NCBI GenBank assembly: GCA_907163375.1
Contig: CAJQUW010002201.1
Coordinates: 544,001 to 608,000 of the forward strand
Source: Prostheceraeus crozeri
Lineage: Eukaryota; Platyhelminthes; Polycladida; Euryleptidae
DNA: 64,000 bases
Direction: 5' to 3'
Numbering within the stretch: position 1 is the first letter of the stretch; each line of letters opens with the position of its first letter. The notes under the pieces are model-generated. The model made no database searches. It was given only the letters and a program-made list of their open reading frames with translations, and had not been told where the DNA came from. The translations under genes were made by a program, and so were the position numbers. Of the stretch, positions 22,089-33,119 are shown piece after piece.

Positions 22089-22769
22089 ATGGAAGAAACA
22101 AAAGTGGAAGAAACCGCAAGAATATATCCTTCGTTATCATATGAACGTAGTTCTACTTTAATGGACATTGGAAAAATGAATAAAGAAAAACACAAAGATA
22201 GAGTACGTTATATGAAAGATAAGGAATCTCAATTATTATTAAGATTAGAGCATTATAAAAAATTAAGAAAGAGATGGACTAAAGTTAAGAATGTAACACA
22301 AGGAATTGGCATATTCTTAACAATAAGTTTAGGTGCTTAAACAATTGTTATATCTTCAGGTGTTTTAGTAATTCCAGTAGTTGCTACAGCTTTAACAGGT
22401 ACGGGTGTTTTTGCATCTTCACTTGTTACAATGTTAGATAAATCTTTAATAACTAAGAAACGAAAATCATTAAAAACTAAGCATTTACATATTAAAGAAG
22501 TCTATGATAAACTACATTACTACTTTCAAAGAGTATGTGATGATAATGTCATTACGTTAGATGAGATTGAAAAATTTGATCAAATAGTTAATGAAGTAAA
22601 TCAAATATCCTTTCAATTACAGTCCGAAAAAGTTGATGATAAGAATAAACAGGATGGCAAAATTTCGAGTGATGGTAAAATTTCTAATGAAGAAAATGAT
22701 AAATTTTTTTTAGAAGAGCTAAAAACTTTAAGCGAAAATTTAAGCAAAACTTTATTAAACAAAACTTAA
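22089..22769 (+). pseudogene. Polinton membrane protein of unknown role
   Basis: Just inside the left repeat. A charged N-terminus beginning MEETKVEETARIYPSLSYER and a basic helix (HYKKLRKRWTKVKN) are followed by two hydrophobic segments (GIGIFLTISLG and, about 40 bases on, SGVLVIPVVATALTGTG). A long charged helical tail comes last. Membrane proteins of this build sit near Polinton ends, but I cannot name a function. Broken. Confidence 0.5.
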
Positions 22770-22890
22770 AACGAGAAAACTTTAAACGAAAAGATGTCAG
22801 ACAACAAAGCAATAAAAAAATAATTTTTTCAGTAAAATGTTTTTGCTGTATTCCAATGTTACCACAAAATTCAAATATTATATTTTAAAA

Positions 22891-23702
22891 ATGGATAAAA
22901 TTAGAGCTGATAATTTTAAAAGAATTAAACAATTAGAAGAGTTAATAAAACAAAGAAATATTATGAAAGAAAATCATCTTCAACATAGAATGATAAAAGC
23001 TGGTATTCAATCTGATATGTTTGAAAAAATGCAGCAAACCGAGCAAGTAAAAACTGATTTTGAAAAACTATGAAACCATTTAAAACTCTTGAAAAAGAAC
23101 TTACAAATATTGATAAACAAATTGATATAACAGATCCAGAGCACAAAACTATATTAGATGACTATGGATTACTAGAATCAAACATTAATAAGAAATTACC
23201 AAAATCTATGCAATTCGAACATTCTATTTCATTTATAGATGGAAAAACAATACCTAGATTTTATCTCGGACAAAAAGAAATATTTCCACAACCTTTTCGA
23301 GGTTTAATTTTTTCACCAGATAAATCTCCTTTTAATTTAGATAGAAATTTTGTTGATCTTTTAAGAAGAGCAGATTTAAATTATTATGCTGTAGAAGATC
23401 TCATAAAATATAAAGCTATGTTAGATAGAGTTGGTGCAGTAAAATCTCTTAGACGTTATAAACAATTAGAAAATTTATTATCATCGGGAGTTAAAGTAGG
23501 AGAAGGTTTTAAAACTGAAACAACTGTATTCTTACCAGATGATCCACAAGAATTACTAAATAGATTAAATATTTTAATATCTGCAATAAAAGAAGGACAT
23601 AATTCTAGTTTCAATGAAATTCATGCTATATTGAAAAGACTGTTAGAAAAGAAGATTCTAAATGAAGAGGATTATAAAAGTATAACGAACCGATGGTTCT
23701 AG
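22891..23702 (+). CDS. Polinton conserved coiled-coil protein(s), function unknown
   Basis: A short helical frame (MDKIRADNFKRIKQLEELIK) ends at 23073, overlapping by 4 bp the start of a 210-residue open frame (23070-23702). The latter has a conserved-looking centre, RGLIFSPDKSPFNLDRNFVD, and ends in helical repeats of Leu-rich type. The frame between the capsid-side genes and the membrane protein is usual for virion accessory proteins of Polintons; no function is assigned. The stop codon of the second frame lies at the edge of a GC-rich hairpin (23686-23713). Looks whole. Confidence 0.5.
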
Positions 23703-23713
23703 GGCTTCGCCCG
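23686..23713. repeat. paired 3-nt-loop hairpins, copy 1 of a 28-bp unit
   Basis: GAACC-GAT-GGTTC followed directly by GGGC-TTC-GCCC. The same 28-bp unit, inverted, lies at 29606, 29738 and 30771. It includes the end of the gene at 23702. Confidence 0.85.
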
Positions 23714-23780
23714 TAGCTGAAATATGTTGTTGTTTTTAATTTTTTTATAAAAAATGTTTATTAAAAATTTTAACTAAAAA

Positions 23781-24569
23781 ATGTGTTCAGCAGATTTAGA
23801 CAAAATTAATAATCATTTAGAAAATCTAACAGAGATTTTGGGTTCATCAAAATTTAGTACGACGGTAAAAATTATAACAACTACTTCATCACACACTTGT
23901 AATTTAGAACCCATTCTTCATTTAGAACAAAATAAAAATTATCAAATTGCATTGACTAGTTTCTCTACATTTAACACTATTCAAAACGTTATCAAAGATG
24001 TGAATGACCAATTTAGATATTCTACTGATAAAGGCAAAACATGGAAAATACTAACTTTTCTTCCTGGTTCTTACGAAGTTGAATCAATATCAAATGAAAT
24101 TAAGAGAAATTTAGGTATACCATTTAAAGATAAGAAACAATTACATTTTGCAGTTGAACCGGCAGTCAATAAATTTTCTCTTACTTTAGACGAAAATCAT
24201 CAAGTTGATTTTAATCATGATAGATCATTGTCAAAGCTATTAGGATTTAATAAACAAACCTATAGTCAAGGTTATCATTTAGGTGAGAATATTCCAAAAA
24301 TTACTGAAATAAATTCAATTGTTGTACATTGTGACATTATTGAAGGAGGATATATAAATGGTAAATTGTCAAATTTAATATTCAGTTTTCCAGCTTTTAC
24401 TGTACCCATTGGTTATAGACTAAATGTAATTCCACAAACATTAATATATTTCCCTATTACAAGAAAAACTATTAACAACATTAACATTAGAATCACTGAT
24501 GAAAAAGGACAAGAAATAAATTTTGGAGGTGAAGAGATTATGATAGATCTTTTGGTTCGGGACGTATAA
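23781..24569 (+). CDS. Polinton minor capsid (penton-type) protein
   Basis: 262 residues, open from end to end. The N-terminus is a short helical lead (DLDKINNHLENLTEIL), followed by a beta-rich body with the phrases YQIALTSFSTFNTIQNV, GSYEVESISNEIKRNLG, GYHLGENIPKITEINSIVVH and a C-terminus ITDEKGQEINFGGEEIMIDL. The motif near the end ('D..G..I.FGGE.I...L') is what I associate with the Polinton PY minor capsid protein, a single jelly-roll forming the vertices. It precedes the packaging ATPase, as in other Polintons. Looks whole. Confidence 0.72.
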   Translation: MCSADLDKINNHLENLTEILGSSKFSTTVKIITTTSSHTCNLEPILHLEQNKNYQIALTSFSTFNTIQNVIKDVNDQFRYSTDKGKTWKILTFLPGSYEVESISNEIKRNLGIPFKDKKQLHFAVEPAVNKFSLTLDENHQVDFNHDRSLSKLLGFNKQTYSQGYHLGENIPKITEINSIVVHCDIIEGGYINGKLSNLIFSFPAFTVPIGYRLNVIPQTLIYFPITRKTINNINIRITDEKGQEINFGGEEIMIDLLVRDV

Positions 24570-24644
24570 ACTCCCACGCAAAGCTAGCGAAGTTTAATTT
24601 TCTTCTTCTTCTTTTAAAATAAAAATAATTTTTTTTGTTAAAAA

Positions 24645-25412
24645 ATGAGTGAAGTACTACCATTAAATTAAAAAAAAACTTAAATTTAATCACCATCCAA
24701 ATTTATCTAATAAAGTTTTGTCAGTTATTTGCGGAAGATCAGGTTGTGGTAAAACGTATCTATTATTTAAAATGTTAACGACTCCAAATTTTTTGGATTA
24801 TAACAATCTTATAATTTATACAACAACATCAGAACAACCCGTCTATCAATTTTTAAAATATGGATTTGAAAATAATCTTAAAAAACAGCAATTGCTTCAT
24901 TATTCAAAGAATATGAAAAATCTGAAGATGAAGAAGAAATAAGTTCGTGGTGTGAAGAAGCAGCAAAAAATAATCAGTTAGTAGAATCCAATAAAAATAA
25001 GCATATAAAAATACAATTAATAGATGATAGTGGTAATATGCAAGATCCTAGTAAACTAGATAAAAGAATGAAACATTGTGTAATTTTTGATGATTGTGTT
25101 AATGATAGAAATCAGTCAGTTCAGAGAAATTATTTCACAAGAGGTAGACATAATAACTGTAGTGTATTTTATTTAACACAAATTATGTATTCATTAGACG
25201 GAAGTGTTATTAGAAAAAATGCAAATATATTTATACTATTTGAAATAAATGCAAGAAACTTAAGTGATTTGTTAAGAGATTTATGTGTAAGAAATAAAGA
25301 TGAATTTAAACAATCGTGTAACAATGCTTGGTCAAAAGATTATGGATCTATCACAACTAATATTGATAAAAGAATTCATGATAGAGTTATAGAACATTTG
25401 TTTACTGAGTGA
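24645..25412 (+). pseudogene. Polinton FtsK/HerA-type packaging ATPase
   Basis: Walker A is CGRSGCGKTYLLFKM near 24732-24775; Walker B is KHCVIFDDCVND near 25073-25105. After it comes RNYFTRGRHNNCSVFYLTQ, with the sensor-type Gln of the A32-like genome-packaging ATPases of Polintons and large DNA viruses. A C-terminal helical part ends at 25412. Its position between minor capsid protein and polymerase is typical. Broken in one or two places. Confidence 0.82.
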
Positions 25413-25502
25413 TAAAAATATACAAATATAGTGTTATAATATTTTATTTTTTTATTTTATTTTATGTATATATCAAATTTGTCTATCTTAGAAATTAGAA
25501 AA
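25413..25502. other. convergent AT-rich spacer in Polinton
   Basis: TTTTATTTTATTTTATG-like sequence between the ends of the ATPase gene (plus) and the polymerase gene (minus). Probably supplies polyadenylation signals to both; inference. Confidence 0.35.
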
Positions 25503-28042
25503 TTAAAAAGGTTCAGTAGTTATTCCGTCAGGTAAAATTTTTCTTTTATCATCAAATGGATCTAATGCTAATTTATGTTCTTCTTTTAAATACATTTTAT
25601 GTTTCTTTGAATTAAGTCTATAATTACATGCTGTTTTTATTTCATTATTAAATAATGCATTTTTATAATCTTGAAATGTTATTTGATTAGCCACTGATGC
25701 CTTTGAAATTCCTTTTAATGTTTTATGTGTTTTAATATTATTAGTTGTATCATAACAGTAACATTTAGATTTTAAAAATATAGCTTCTGTTATGAAATCT
25801 TCATTTCCTTCTAATTCATCTTTTACTTTACATAAATCAGAAGGATGAATGATATCTTTTATTTTATTAATTTCTTCATCAAGTGAAGAATTATACGGTA
25901 TTGTTAATTCTAAGAAAACAGAATCGGTATCTGTAAAGTGTAATTTATAGTTTTTGCCATAAGCAAGCAGGTGCTAAATAATCATATATAAATTTATACA
26001 TAAATAGTTTAGCTAATTCTAATATAGTGAATCCAATAAAATTAAACTTATCATGTTTTACGCTAATTCGACGTAAATGTACAGCACATAGTTCATCGCT
26101 AAATCTAGTAGTTCTTTTATATGAAGGTTTCCTTGTTAAATTTTGAAACCTATCTTTATCATAAACTATTTCAATATTTTGTCTATTACGCACATTTTCT
26201 AAAGTCTTACCATAAAATGCATTATCCATTAATTTGAAGAACACGTTTCCAAAATCATCTTTATTTCTTTCAGCTATTTTACGTTTTTCAATATTGAATT
26301 CTATATAATTTTTGAACCATTTAGATTTTTGATAGAATAGTTTTCGATGTATTTTGTTGAGAATCATTCCATGTTCTAAATACCAATCTAGCATTCTTCC
26401 TTCAACAACATACTTTCCTTTATTACCTTGTGTTAACATAAGTTTTTTTGTTGGTCTTTATTTCTTAGGAATTATAGACTTTTGATAATCTGAAAAATCT
26501 TCTATATCGGGAATTTTGTTTTCGGGACAGAAAGGAAAATATTTTGTTTTATCTTTTATTTCATCAGGGTATACTAAATCAACTTCATATATATAACCAT
26601 GATTATAATTTCCATCATATGTTTTTTGATAATCAAGAATATTACACCATTCCATCTCACCTGTTGGTAATTCTTGTATCATGCAAGAAGAATATAAGCT
26701 ATTAAAATCATAATATAACAAATAATTTTCTCTCATGATTTCATCAACTGCTGCTTGACTATCTTCATTTGATATAAGTCCTTCTATATTTTGATTAAAC
26801 AATTTTATGAACTGATCGCTTTCTTCTGGAGATAAAGGTTTAATTATTCCATAATCATCAGGATTTACTTTTTTATTGTAACACTGTACATAACGATTAC
26901 CTAAAACTGATGAAACTCCACCTCTAATTCCAGATTCAAAAAATAATAATTTATCATATGTATTTTTTTATAATGTTTAAGTTTGACATTTGTATGTTTT
27001 AATCCTGCTAACCATGTTAAACCTGTTGTAGAATAACAATAACATGGATCTATTCCGTAATATTCTAAACACATATCACGAAAGTTTTCAAAAAGATCAG
27101 CTAGTATTAATACATCTATCTGAAGATATTTCATTGTATAATCATACATTGTTTTACAATTTAACTCTCTCCAATTCTTTTCAGCTTCTGCATAGTCTTC
27201 TTCAGATAATTGTGATTGTTTTAATGTTGATTTAAATTTATTTATTGGAGGAAGTTTTTGTTCTTCCATAATTTTTTTCACAGAATTAAAATCAGTCTTC
27301 GACTGTGAACCACAGGTTTTATCTCCAGTTATATATTCATACGGAAATATTCCTTTAAAGGTTTTAAATTATATTTATTTAATATTTTACATTGTTCAGG
27401 TTTCAAAGTTTTTCCCATAACATGAATAAGGAGTAAAAAATCTAAATGCATCTAAAATTCTAATACAACCTAATTGCATTGAAAAATATTCTTCTTCTGT
27501 TTTACATAGTACATTTATTTGTTGTTGTTGTAATTTTTCAGATAAAAATAAATCTTTCATTACTAGATGGAAATCATATTTAGAACCATTGTAGAAATAT
27601 AGAGGAACAAAGTTATATTTAAATTTATTAGCATTAAGATTACAAGAATTATGTGCTGCACCTCTATATAATCCATTTAGATGATCCTGATCTTTTACTT
27701 TGTCAAGATATCTACCTTTGCCATTTTTATAATTTTTTGCAAATTCTTTTCCACAGTAATAACATTTTGTTTCATTAATAAAATTTAATTTTTCTTTTTC
27801 TGTTAATGGAAGCATTGGTATATTTGTTTCAAGCAATTGTGAAAAACGACATTGTAATTCTTCTACTTTCTTTGTAAACATTTCTGAACTATCTTCACCA
27901 TAGTATTGAAAATATTCTGATTTAAATAATTCAGGATAATTTGAGTGAATGTACATTCCCCAACATAATGGTTTTTGTTCAAATAAATATTTTTCTTTAC
28001 TTTGCTCAAATGTACTTTTTTCAGAATTATCATTTTCAGAAT

Positions 28043-28074
28043 CGGGTGAACCCCTGGAAGACATCTCCGATGTC
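28043..28074. repeat. paired hairpins inside the polymerase gene
   Basis: GGG-TGAA-CCC followed after 6-7 nt by GACATC-TCC-GATGTC (6-bp stem, 3-nt loop). Same build as the 28-bp unit, different sequence. Confidence 0.6.
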
Positions 28075-29605
28075 CCGTGCTTTTGTGTCATATTAACATT
28101 ATATGCTTCGAAATCACAATAAATAGTAAAGGGTACTTTATTTTTAAAATACCATTTATTATATTCGAAATAATCATCTTTTGGAAATGTGTTTCTGACT
28201 GCTTCATTTTGTTGGCAATTCTCCAAATGTCATTTCTTCTAAAGTTCTAAAGATCGTCATACATTGAAGACAAGGAAAATTTGTATTATCTGAAGTTTTT
28301 GTAAATATAGAAACATCTTTACACAATATAAAATGACCCTGATAATATAATATATTCGCTTGTGCTGGTTGTTTTGTCTGTTCTAATTTTTCAAATTTAT
28401 CTTTATATATTTCATGTGTTTCATCAATTTGTCTTTGTAAATCTTTTTCAGACTGTTGATAATTTTGATTTAATATTTGTAACTGATAACTATATTCTTT
28501 ATCATATTGTTCTTTATATTGTTGTTGACATTTTTTTAGACATTCATTTATTTTTTGATTGGTTTCATTTTCTTCATTATTTAATTCTTTATTGTCTTCA
28601 TTATTTTCTTCATTTAATTTTTGAATCGTTTCTATCTTATTTTGATATTTATGGCCATATTCTTGTACTAATATTTTTGTTTGTTGTTGATAATCTGTTT
28701 TACATTTTTGTAAACTTTCATTTAAAGTTTGTAATTTTTGTTGATATTCTAAAGATAAAGATGAATATTTGTAATTATAATCATCATTACGTCCTTTATA
28801 ATTATTATGATTAATCATTATTGGTGATATTGTTTTAACAATTTGAAATTTTTCAGTACATATTATATTTCCTTGGTAAAAAATATTATGATGCATGTAA
28901 TTTCCCCTATCATTATATACTATTTCTGATTGACATAAAGTTTTATTATTCAAATAAAATTTTTTTGAATCTGAGTAAAGTGGAGTAATTTTACCAATAG
29001 AAACATAATTCACATTTAATTCAAAAACATTTACTTCTATTAAATTTTTATTCTTTTTATGAAACTTTATTAACCTATTATAATCATATGGAAATTCATC
29101 TAAACCATCCGAAAGATCAAATTCTTTATGTATTCTTCTTTATTCTAATGACATAGTCTTTCTTTATGATATTCTGCAGGATGTAAATGTGCTTTAATAC
29201 TCCACAGAAAACAATAATCATCTTCATTTTTTATGTTGATTATTTGTGGTGAACTGAAAGGTAAAGGAACATAAATACCACCAGTATTATTTTTATAGTT
29301 ATCAACTACTATTTTCTTAGATAGTATTTTAACAAATCTCCAACCAGATTCACGTAACTGGGCTTCAATTATACAATTTTCTAATTTAAGTATCATCGAT
29401 TCAAATATGGGTTGTATATCATTTACATTATGAATTTCTTGTGAATTTGTAAAATGTCCCTGTATTAGTTCTTCAGGAATTCCATCAGGTCCATTTTTTG
29501 TATAAAGTACTTCTACATTCATATAACATTTAAAAGATTTCTTAAATATTTTGAAAAAGTTGGGTAGAATATCAGAAAAAGTTTTATCGGTTTCATTATG
29601 TTCAA

Positions 29606-29633
29606 CGGGCGAAGCCCTGGAACCTTCGGTTCG
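29606..29633. repeat. paired 3-nt-loop hairpins, copy 2
   Basis: GGGC-GAA-GCCC then GAACC-TTC-GGTTC, the inverse complement of the unit at 23686. It is translated within the N-terminal polymerase region as TEGSRASP. Confidence 0.85.
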
Positions 29634-29737
29634 AACAGATTCATTAAATAAATATTTTATATCTGTTACCGCTTCATCGGTTCGTTCAGCTTCATCAAAT
29701 TCATCAGTATCGCTAAATAAATATCTTCTATCTAGTA

Positions 29738-29765
29738 CGGGCCAAGCCCTAGAACCTTCGGTTTG
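29738..29765. repeat. paired 3-nt-loop hairpins, copy 3
   Basis: GGGC-CAA-GCCC then GAACC-TTC-GGTTT; one arm has a mismatch. Translated as TEGSRAWP, 105 bp from copy 2 in centre-to-centre spacing of about 132 bp. Confidence 0.85.
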
Positions 29766-30147
29766 TATGGTCTCATCTTCACTATTAAAAACTTTTTTAT
29801 ATTCCGAATCTGAATAATCATCAAACATTTTTTAACTTTTATATCAGTAGGTAATGTTTCTAGTTAGTTTATATAATTATCTAATTTTTATATATTTCCT
29901 TCATCAACTCGATCTGCATTTTGTAAATGCAATTTACTATTTAAATGGGATTGATAACTTCTTTTTGTTTGCAACTTTTTTTTACATAAGTTACAATAAA
30001 ACCTGGTATTTTCCATTTTTTTTATTTTTTAAAGAAAAAAATTGTGTTTTAATTTTAGATATAAACATTCTAATATCAAGGTCTAGAGAGTTAATATATA
30101 TTATTATATATTTCACGTTCTTAAGTTATTTTATTTTCTTTATCATA

Positions 30148-31287
30148 TTAAGTTTTATCATATAACGTTTCATCAAAAGATAATTTAAATTTATTTTCAC
30201 TAACTATTGATTCTTCATCATCATTATCAATTGATTCTTCATCATCATCATAAATTGATTCTTCAACATCATAAATTACACTTTTTGGTATAGGATGCCA
30301 TTCCCTGATAGGATGCCATTCTCTTATTGGAATATCTAACTCTAAATTACATCTTTTATCTGATAATAATATAATAGAGAAAAATATTGGTCTTTGATCT
30401 CTTTTGGAAAATTTAATAACACCACCATAATCTGATTCATTTTTAGTTTTTATTAAAGATGATAAAATTTTAAATTGATTAGATGTAAATCCTAATTTAA
30501 ATTTTGTAGACCCGACACATAGTTGTCTAACAGTATCTTCAACTATACCATCATTATTATTTTCAATTGTAAGAAAATGAAATTTAGATAAATTTTGATT
30601 ATATGTAGTATTAATATCATGTACATCAGTATGAGATATACATTTTTCTTCACTTAGATTTTTATAATTACTAATATTTTTATAATCTTTTTTACCATTT
30701 ACACCTTTTTCAGATGTTTCGGAATCATCATTATTATTATCATCATTATTATTATAAGATTCTTTAAGATCGGGCAAAGCCCTAGAACCTTCGGTTCGTT
30801 TATTATGATTATGTTTATGGACATTGTTAATAGTATAGGGCGTTGTCCACATATAAAGTTTTTCTTGTTGAGCTAAACCATTTATATAAGATTTTAACAA
30901 ATTAATATTTAAATTTGAATATAATCCTATATAAGTATCATCATCATATCTTTGGGGCATTTCTAATGTTTCTTGTTTATAAATTGTATCTCTGTAATAA
31001 ACTTGACATAATAATTCTTCATTGTGTTTTTTACTTTCTATATGAATATTATATTGATTTTGATCGTCAACAAATAATCTTATTTTTTCTTTTGAGAAAG
31101 ATTTTAATTTTTTAACTAATTCTTTAATATTAATATAATTGATAATTTTATTTTCTATCCACTCAGTATTACTAATCGGCAAAACTGCTCTAATGAATCC
31201 ATAAACATTACTATGACCAATGATTACCATATTTTCTTTATTCAATTCTACATACGCAACATCATTATATTTACTTACAATCTCCAT
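30148..31287 (-). CDS. Polinton protein of unknown function, possible replication accessory factor
   Basis: 379 open residues from MEIVSKYNDVAYVELNKENM to a tail of acidic repeats (YDDDEESIDNDDEESI). Two ordered parts (about residues 1-150 and 230-320, the latter with KFKLGFTSNQFKILSSLIK) flank a low-complexity Asn/Asp-rich linker with a copy of the paired-hairpin unit. A small in-frame tandem duplication gives IREWHPIREWHPI. It sits directly upstream of the polymerase on the same strand. Its size and bipartite layout would fit a sliding-clamp-like processivity factor, but I see no diagnostic motif; that is speculation. Looks whole. Confidence 0.45.
   Translation of the reverse strand: MEIVSKYNDVAYVELNKENMVIIGHSNVYGFIRAVLPISNTEWIENKIINYINIKELVKKLKSFSKEKIRLFVDDQNQYNIHIESKKHNEELLCQVYYRDTIYKQETLEMPQRYDDDTYIGLYSNLNINLLKSYINGLAQQEKLYMWTTPYTINNVHKHNHNKRTEGSRALPDLKESYNNNDDNNNDDSETSEKGVNGKKDYKNISNYKNLSEEKCISHTDVHDINTTYNQNLSKFHFLTIENNNDGIVEDTVRQLCVGSTKFKLGFTSNQFKILSSLIKTKNESDYGGVIKFSKRDQRPIFFSIILLSDKRCNLELDIPIREWHPIREWHPIPKSVIYDVEESIYDDDEESIDNDDEESIVSENKFKLSFDETLYDKT
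30771..30798. repeat. paired 3-nt-loop hairpins, copy 4
   Basis: GGGC-AAA-GCCC then GAACC-TTC-GGTTC. Lies in the low-complexity linker of the 379-residue frame, read as TEGSRALP. Confidence 0.85.
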
Positions 31288-31320
31288 AAATTTTATAAAT
31301 GGATCTCCTGGAAATATACA

Positions 31321-31523
31321 TTAATTAGTTTCAATAGAAGGTAAACCTTTAGTCTGTTCTCTAAATATTTCGGCTTGTAATTCAAATAAAATATTAACAT
31401 CTATACATGGATTATTATTATTATTATTATCAAAACATTTATTTTCAAATCCCGTTGATCTCGTCTAATAAGAAGAACAGGATGATGCGGACGAATATAA
31501 TTTTTTAAATTTGGTTTTTCCAT
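31321..31523 (-). CDS. small Polinton frame upstream of the 379-residue gene
   Basis: Starts MEKPNLKNYIRPHHPVLLIR on the minus strand and ends near LPSIETN at 31321, with an Asn-coding triplet run in between. Not recognised. Could be the first gene of the minus-strand block. Broken or fused around the triplet run. Confidence 0.3.
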
Positions 31524-31669
31524 TTTTTTATTTTTATTAGAAAAAATTTATTTTTTTTATTTTCATTAGAAATTTTTTTTATTAGAAAAACTTATTTTTT
31601 TTTTTATGAAAAAAAAATTTATTTTTTTATTTTTATTAGAAAAAAATTACTTTTTTATTGTTTTTAAAA
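31524..31669. promoter_or_regulatory. low-complexity divide between divergent Polinton gene blocks
   Basis: Repeats of a TTTTTATTTTTATTAGAAAAA-like phrase, about 21-40 bp apart. Minus-strand genes start to the left and plus-strand genes to the right, so a bidirectional promoter region here is likely; inference from layout. Confidence 0.4.
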
Positions 31670-32570
31670 ATGATGTTACCAAATGTTGGTGGAGGTGCAT
31701 ATATCCCGAATAATCGTGAATCAGAAATAGAAATAGAAAATTATATCATGAAAACTGGAGACGTTTTATCTGGTCCATTGCATCTTCCTATTCTTCCGCA
31801 ACAAAATGCAGAGTTAACAAATAAACAATATGTTGATACACAAATCAATGACTTAAAAGATAAATATATAAACGTTGTTTTGGTTCCACTGATGAATGAA
31901 TTAAAGTTGCTAAAACTTAATGACAAATCATTAAACGAAAAATTATTAAAACTTGATAAAAAGGATAGAGAGCTAGAAGCAGATATAGCAAAACTTTTTA
32001 AAAAAGATTTCAGAACAATCAGAAATTTTAATTTTACTTTCTATAAAGTTAAAATATGCAGTCATTAAAAATAAACATCAGATAAAAATGTTAAAAGAAC
32101 AATTAAAAGAAGATGAAATAGAAAAACTTCCTGAAAGAATTAAAAAAATTTAAAGCAGTTACAAACTACATTCCAAAAAAGTGTTGATGAATTAAGTTCC
32201 AAAATTACTCAACAAATGAAAAAGATGAATAGAATAATAAATGAAGTAAACTCACTTAATCAAAAAGTTGATGAAATGAAAAATCTTAAAATCAATCTAG
32301 AAAATGAATTAAAGAAAAATTTACAAAAAAACTCTAAAGAAAATAAAGAACAGTTGGATTCTGTTAAAAGACAATTAGATGTTCTTAAAATTAAGTTAAA
32401 TGCTCTTAAAACGGCGTTGAAGATTAATCAGCAGAAAATGCAAGTTAATAGAAAAGAAATTAAAGTACATCACACGCTACTTGACGCAATAGATAAAGTG
32501 CAACAGACAATTAATAAAGTTATCTCGAAATTGTTGTCCATTCACAAACGTAAATCTTGATCATAAACGT
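31670..32570 (+). pseudogene. Polinton fibre-like coiled-coil protein
   Basis: The N-terminus reads MLPNVGGGAYIPNNRE, then GDVLSGPLHLPILPQQNAEL followed by TNKQYVDTQI. The 'SGxLxLPxxPxxxxxAxNKxYVD' pattern is the shaft-start motif widespread in phage tail fibres and also seen in Polinton fibre-like proteins. After it comes a long heptad-rich coil, to about 32560 (NEVNSLNQKVDEMKNLKINL). Possible role: a fibre or attachment protein. Broken. Confidence 0.5.
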
Positions 32571-32632
32571 AAATCTTAGCGCAAATATTAACGTAAATAT
32601 TTTTTCCCAAAAGTCAAATTTAATCCTAAAAA

Positions 32633-33015
32633 ATGCCTATAATTTATAAACACAATCTTAAACATTTTGCTTTAAATCAAAAAATTGCTCATGAACCATG
32701 TATGAAATCTGTTTACCATTATGACAGTGTAGAAACAATTTAAAAAGAAGGGGCTGGTATCTTTTCTGGTATTGGAAGTATCGTTAACTTTATTAAAACT
32801 AACTAGAAGCTATTCGTAAACTTAGGAATGATTCTGAAGAACTAAAAAATTTAAAAAAACTTTCAGGGGAAACAAAAAACAAAATCGCTAACATAGCTGT
32901 GGGGGAAACCTTGAGGAGCGGAGCTCCGTCTGATAGTAAACATAAGAAGAAATCAGGCGTAGCCATAAAACGTTCAATTGAAGAAATAAGAGGTAATGGT
33001 CTAGCAAAATTCTAA
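32633..33015 (+). pseudogene. small Polinton virion-type protein, unassigned
   Basis: MPIIYKHNLKHFALNQKIAH opens the region; a Gly-rich hydrophobic patch (GAGIFSGIGSIVNFI), a charged helix and a basic end (KHKKKSGVAIKRSIEEIRGN) follow in order. Its place between fibre-like and major capsid genes suggests a minor virion component. No firm homologue. Broken. Confidence 0.35.
32901..32964. repeat. 3-nt-loop hairpins before the major capsid gene
   Basis: GGAGC-GGA-GCTCC at 32915-32927, preceded by a weaker GG..CC pair, then GGC-GTA-GCC at 32956-32964. Same build as the other Polinton hairpins. Confidence 0.6.
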
Positions 33016-33119
33016 AATTATATTTTAGTAAAATTTTTTTAGTAAAATTTTTTAGTAATTTTTTTAGTAAAATTTTTCTGTGTATGAGAAAAACAAAAAA
33101 GTCAAATTATTTTTTTAAA
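33016..33119. promoter_or_regulatory. AT-rich spacer upstream of major capsid gene
   Basis: Three or four copies of TTTTTTAGTAAAATT-like phrases. Likely promoter/UTR for the capsid gene; inference. Confidence 0.3.

Larger units (their letters stand above)
25503..29828 (-). pseudogene. Polinton protein-primed DNA polymerase B
   Basis: The longest part. Reading down the minus strand: an N-terminal region with the Polinton signature NIKNEDDYCFLWSIKAHLHP (near 29240); a coiled-coil stretch rich in Gln and Asn (28.3-28.8 kb); the exonuclease box TIYCDFEAYN; a Cys-based motif KCYYCGKEF; exonuclease II YNGSKYDFHLVMKDL; exonuclease III YLQIDVLILADLF; polymerase motif A YYDFNSLYSSCM; motif B KLMDNAFYGKTLEN; and motif C FTDTDSVF (near 25920). 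These are the boxes of family B polymerases that start on a protein primer. The gene replicates the element in the known family model. Broken in several places. Confidence 0.9.

Noticed and set aside
28362-28814. Plus-strand frame of 150 residues rich in Phe, Val and Leu, resembling a membrane protein
   Set aside because: It is the complement of the Gln/Asn-rich coiled coil of the polymerase gene; hydrophobicity is a strand artefact.
23686-30798. Polinton hairpins as bacterial-type terminators
   Set aside because: They are short, lack a following T run in most places, lie inside genes and are in eukaryotic DNA.
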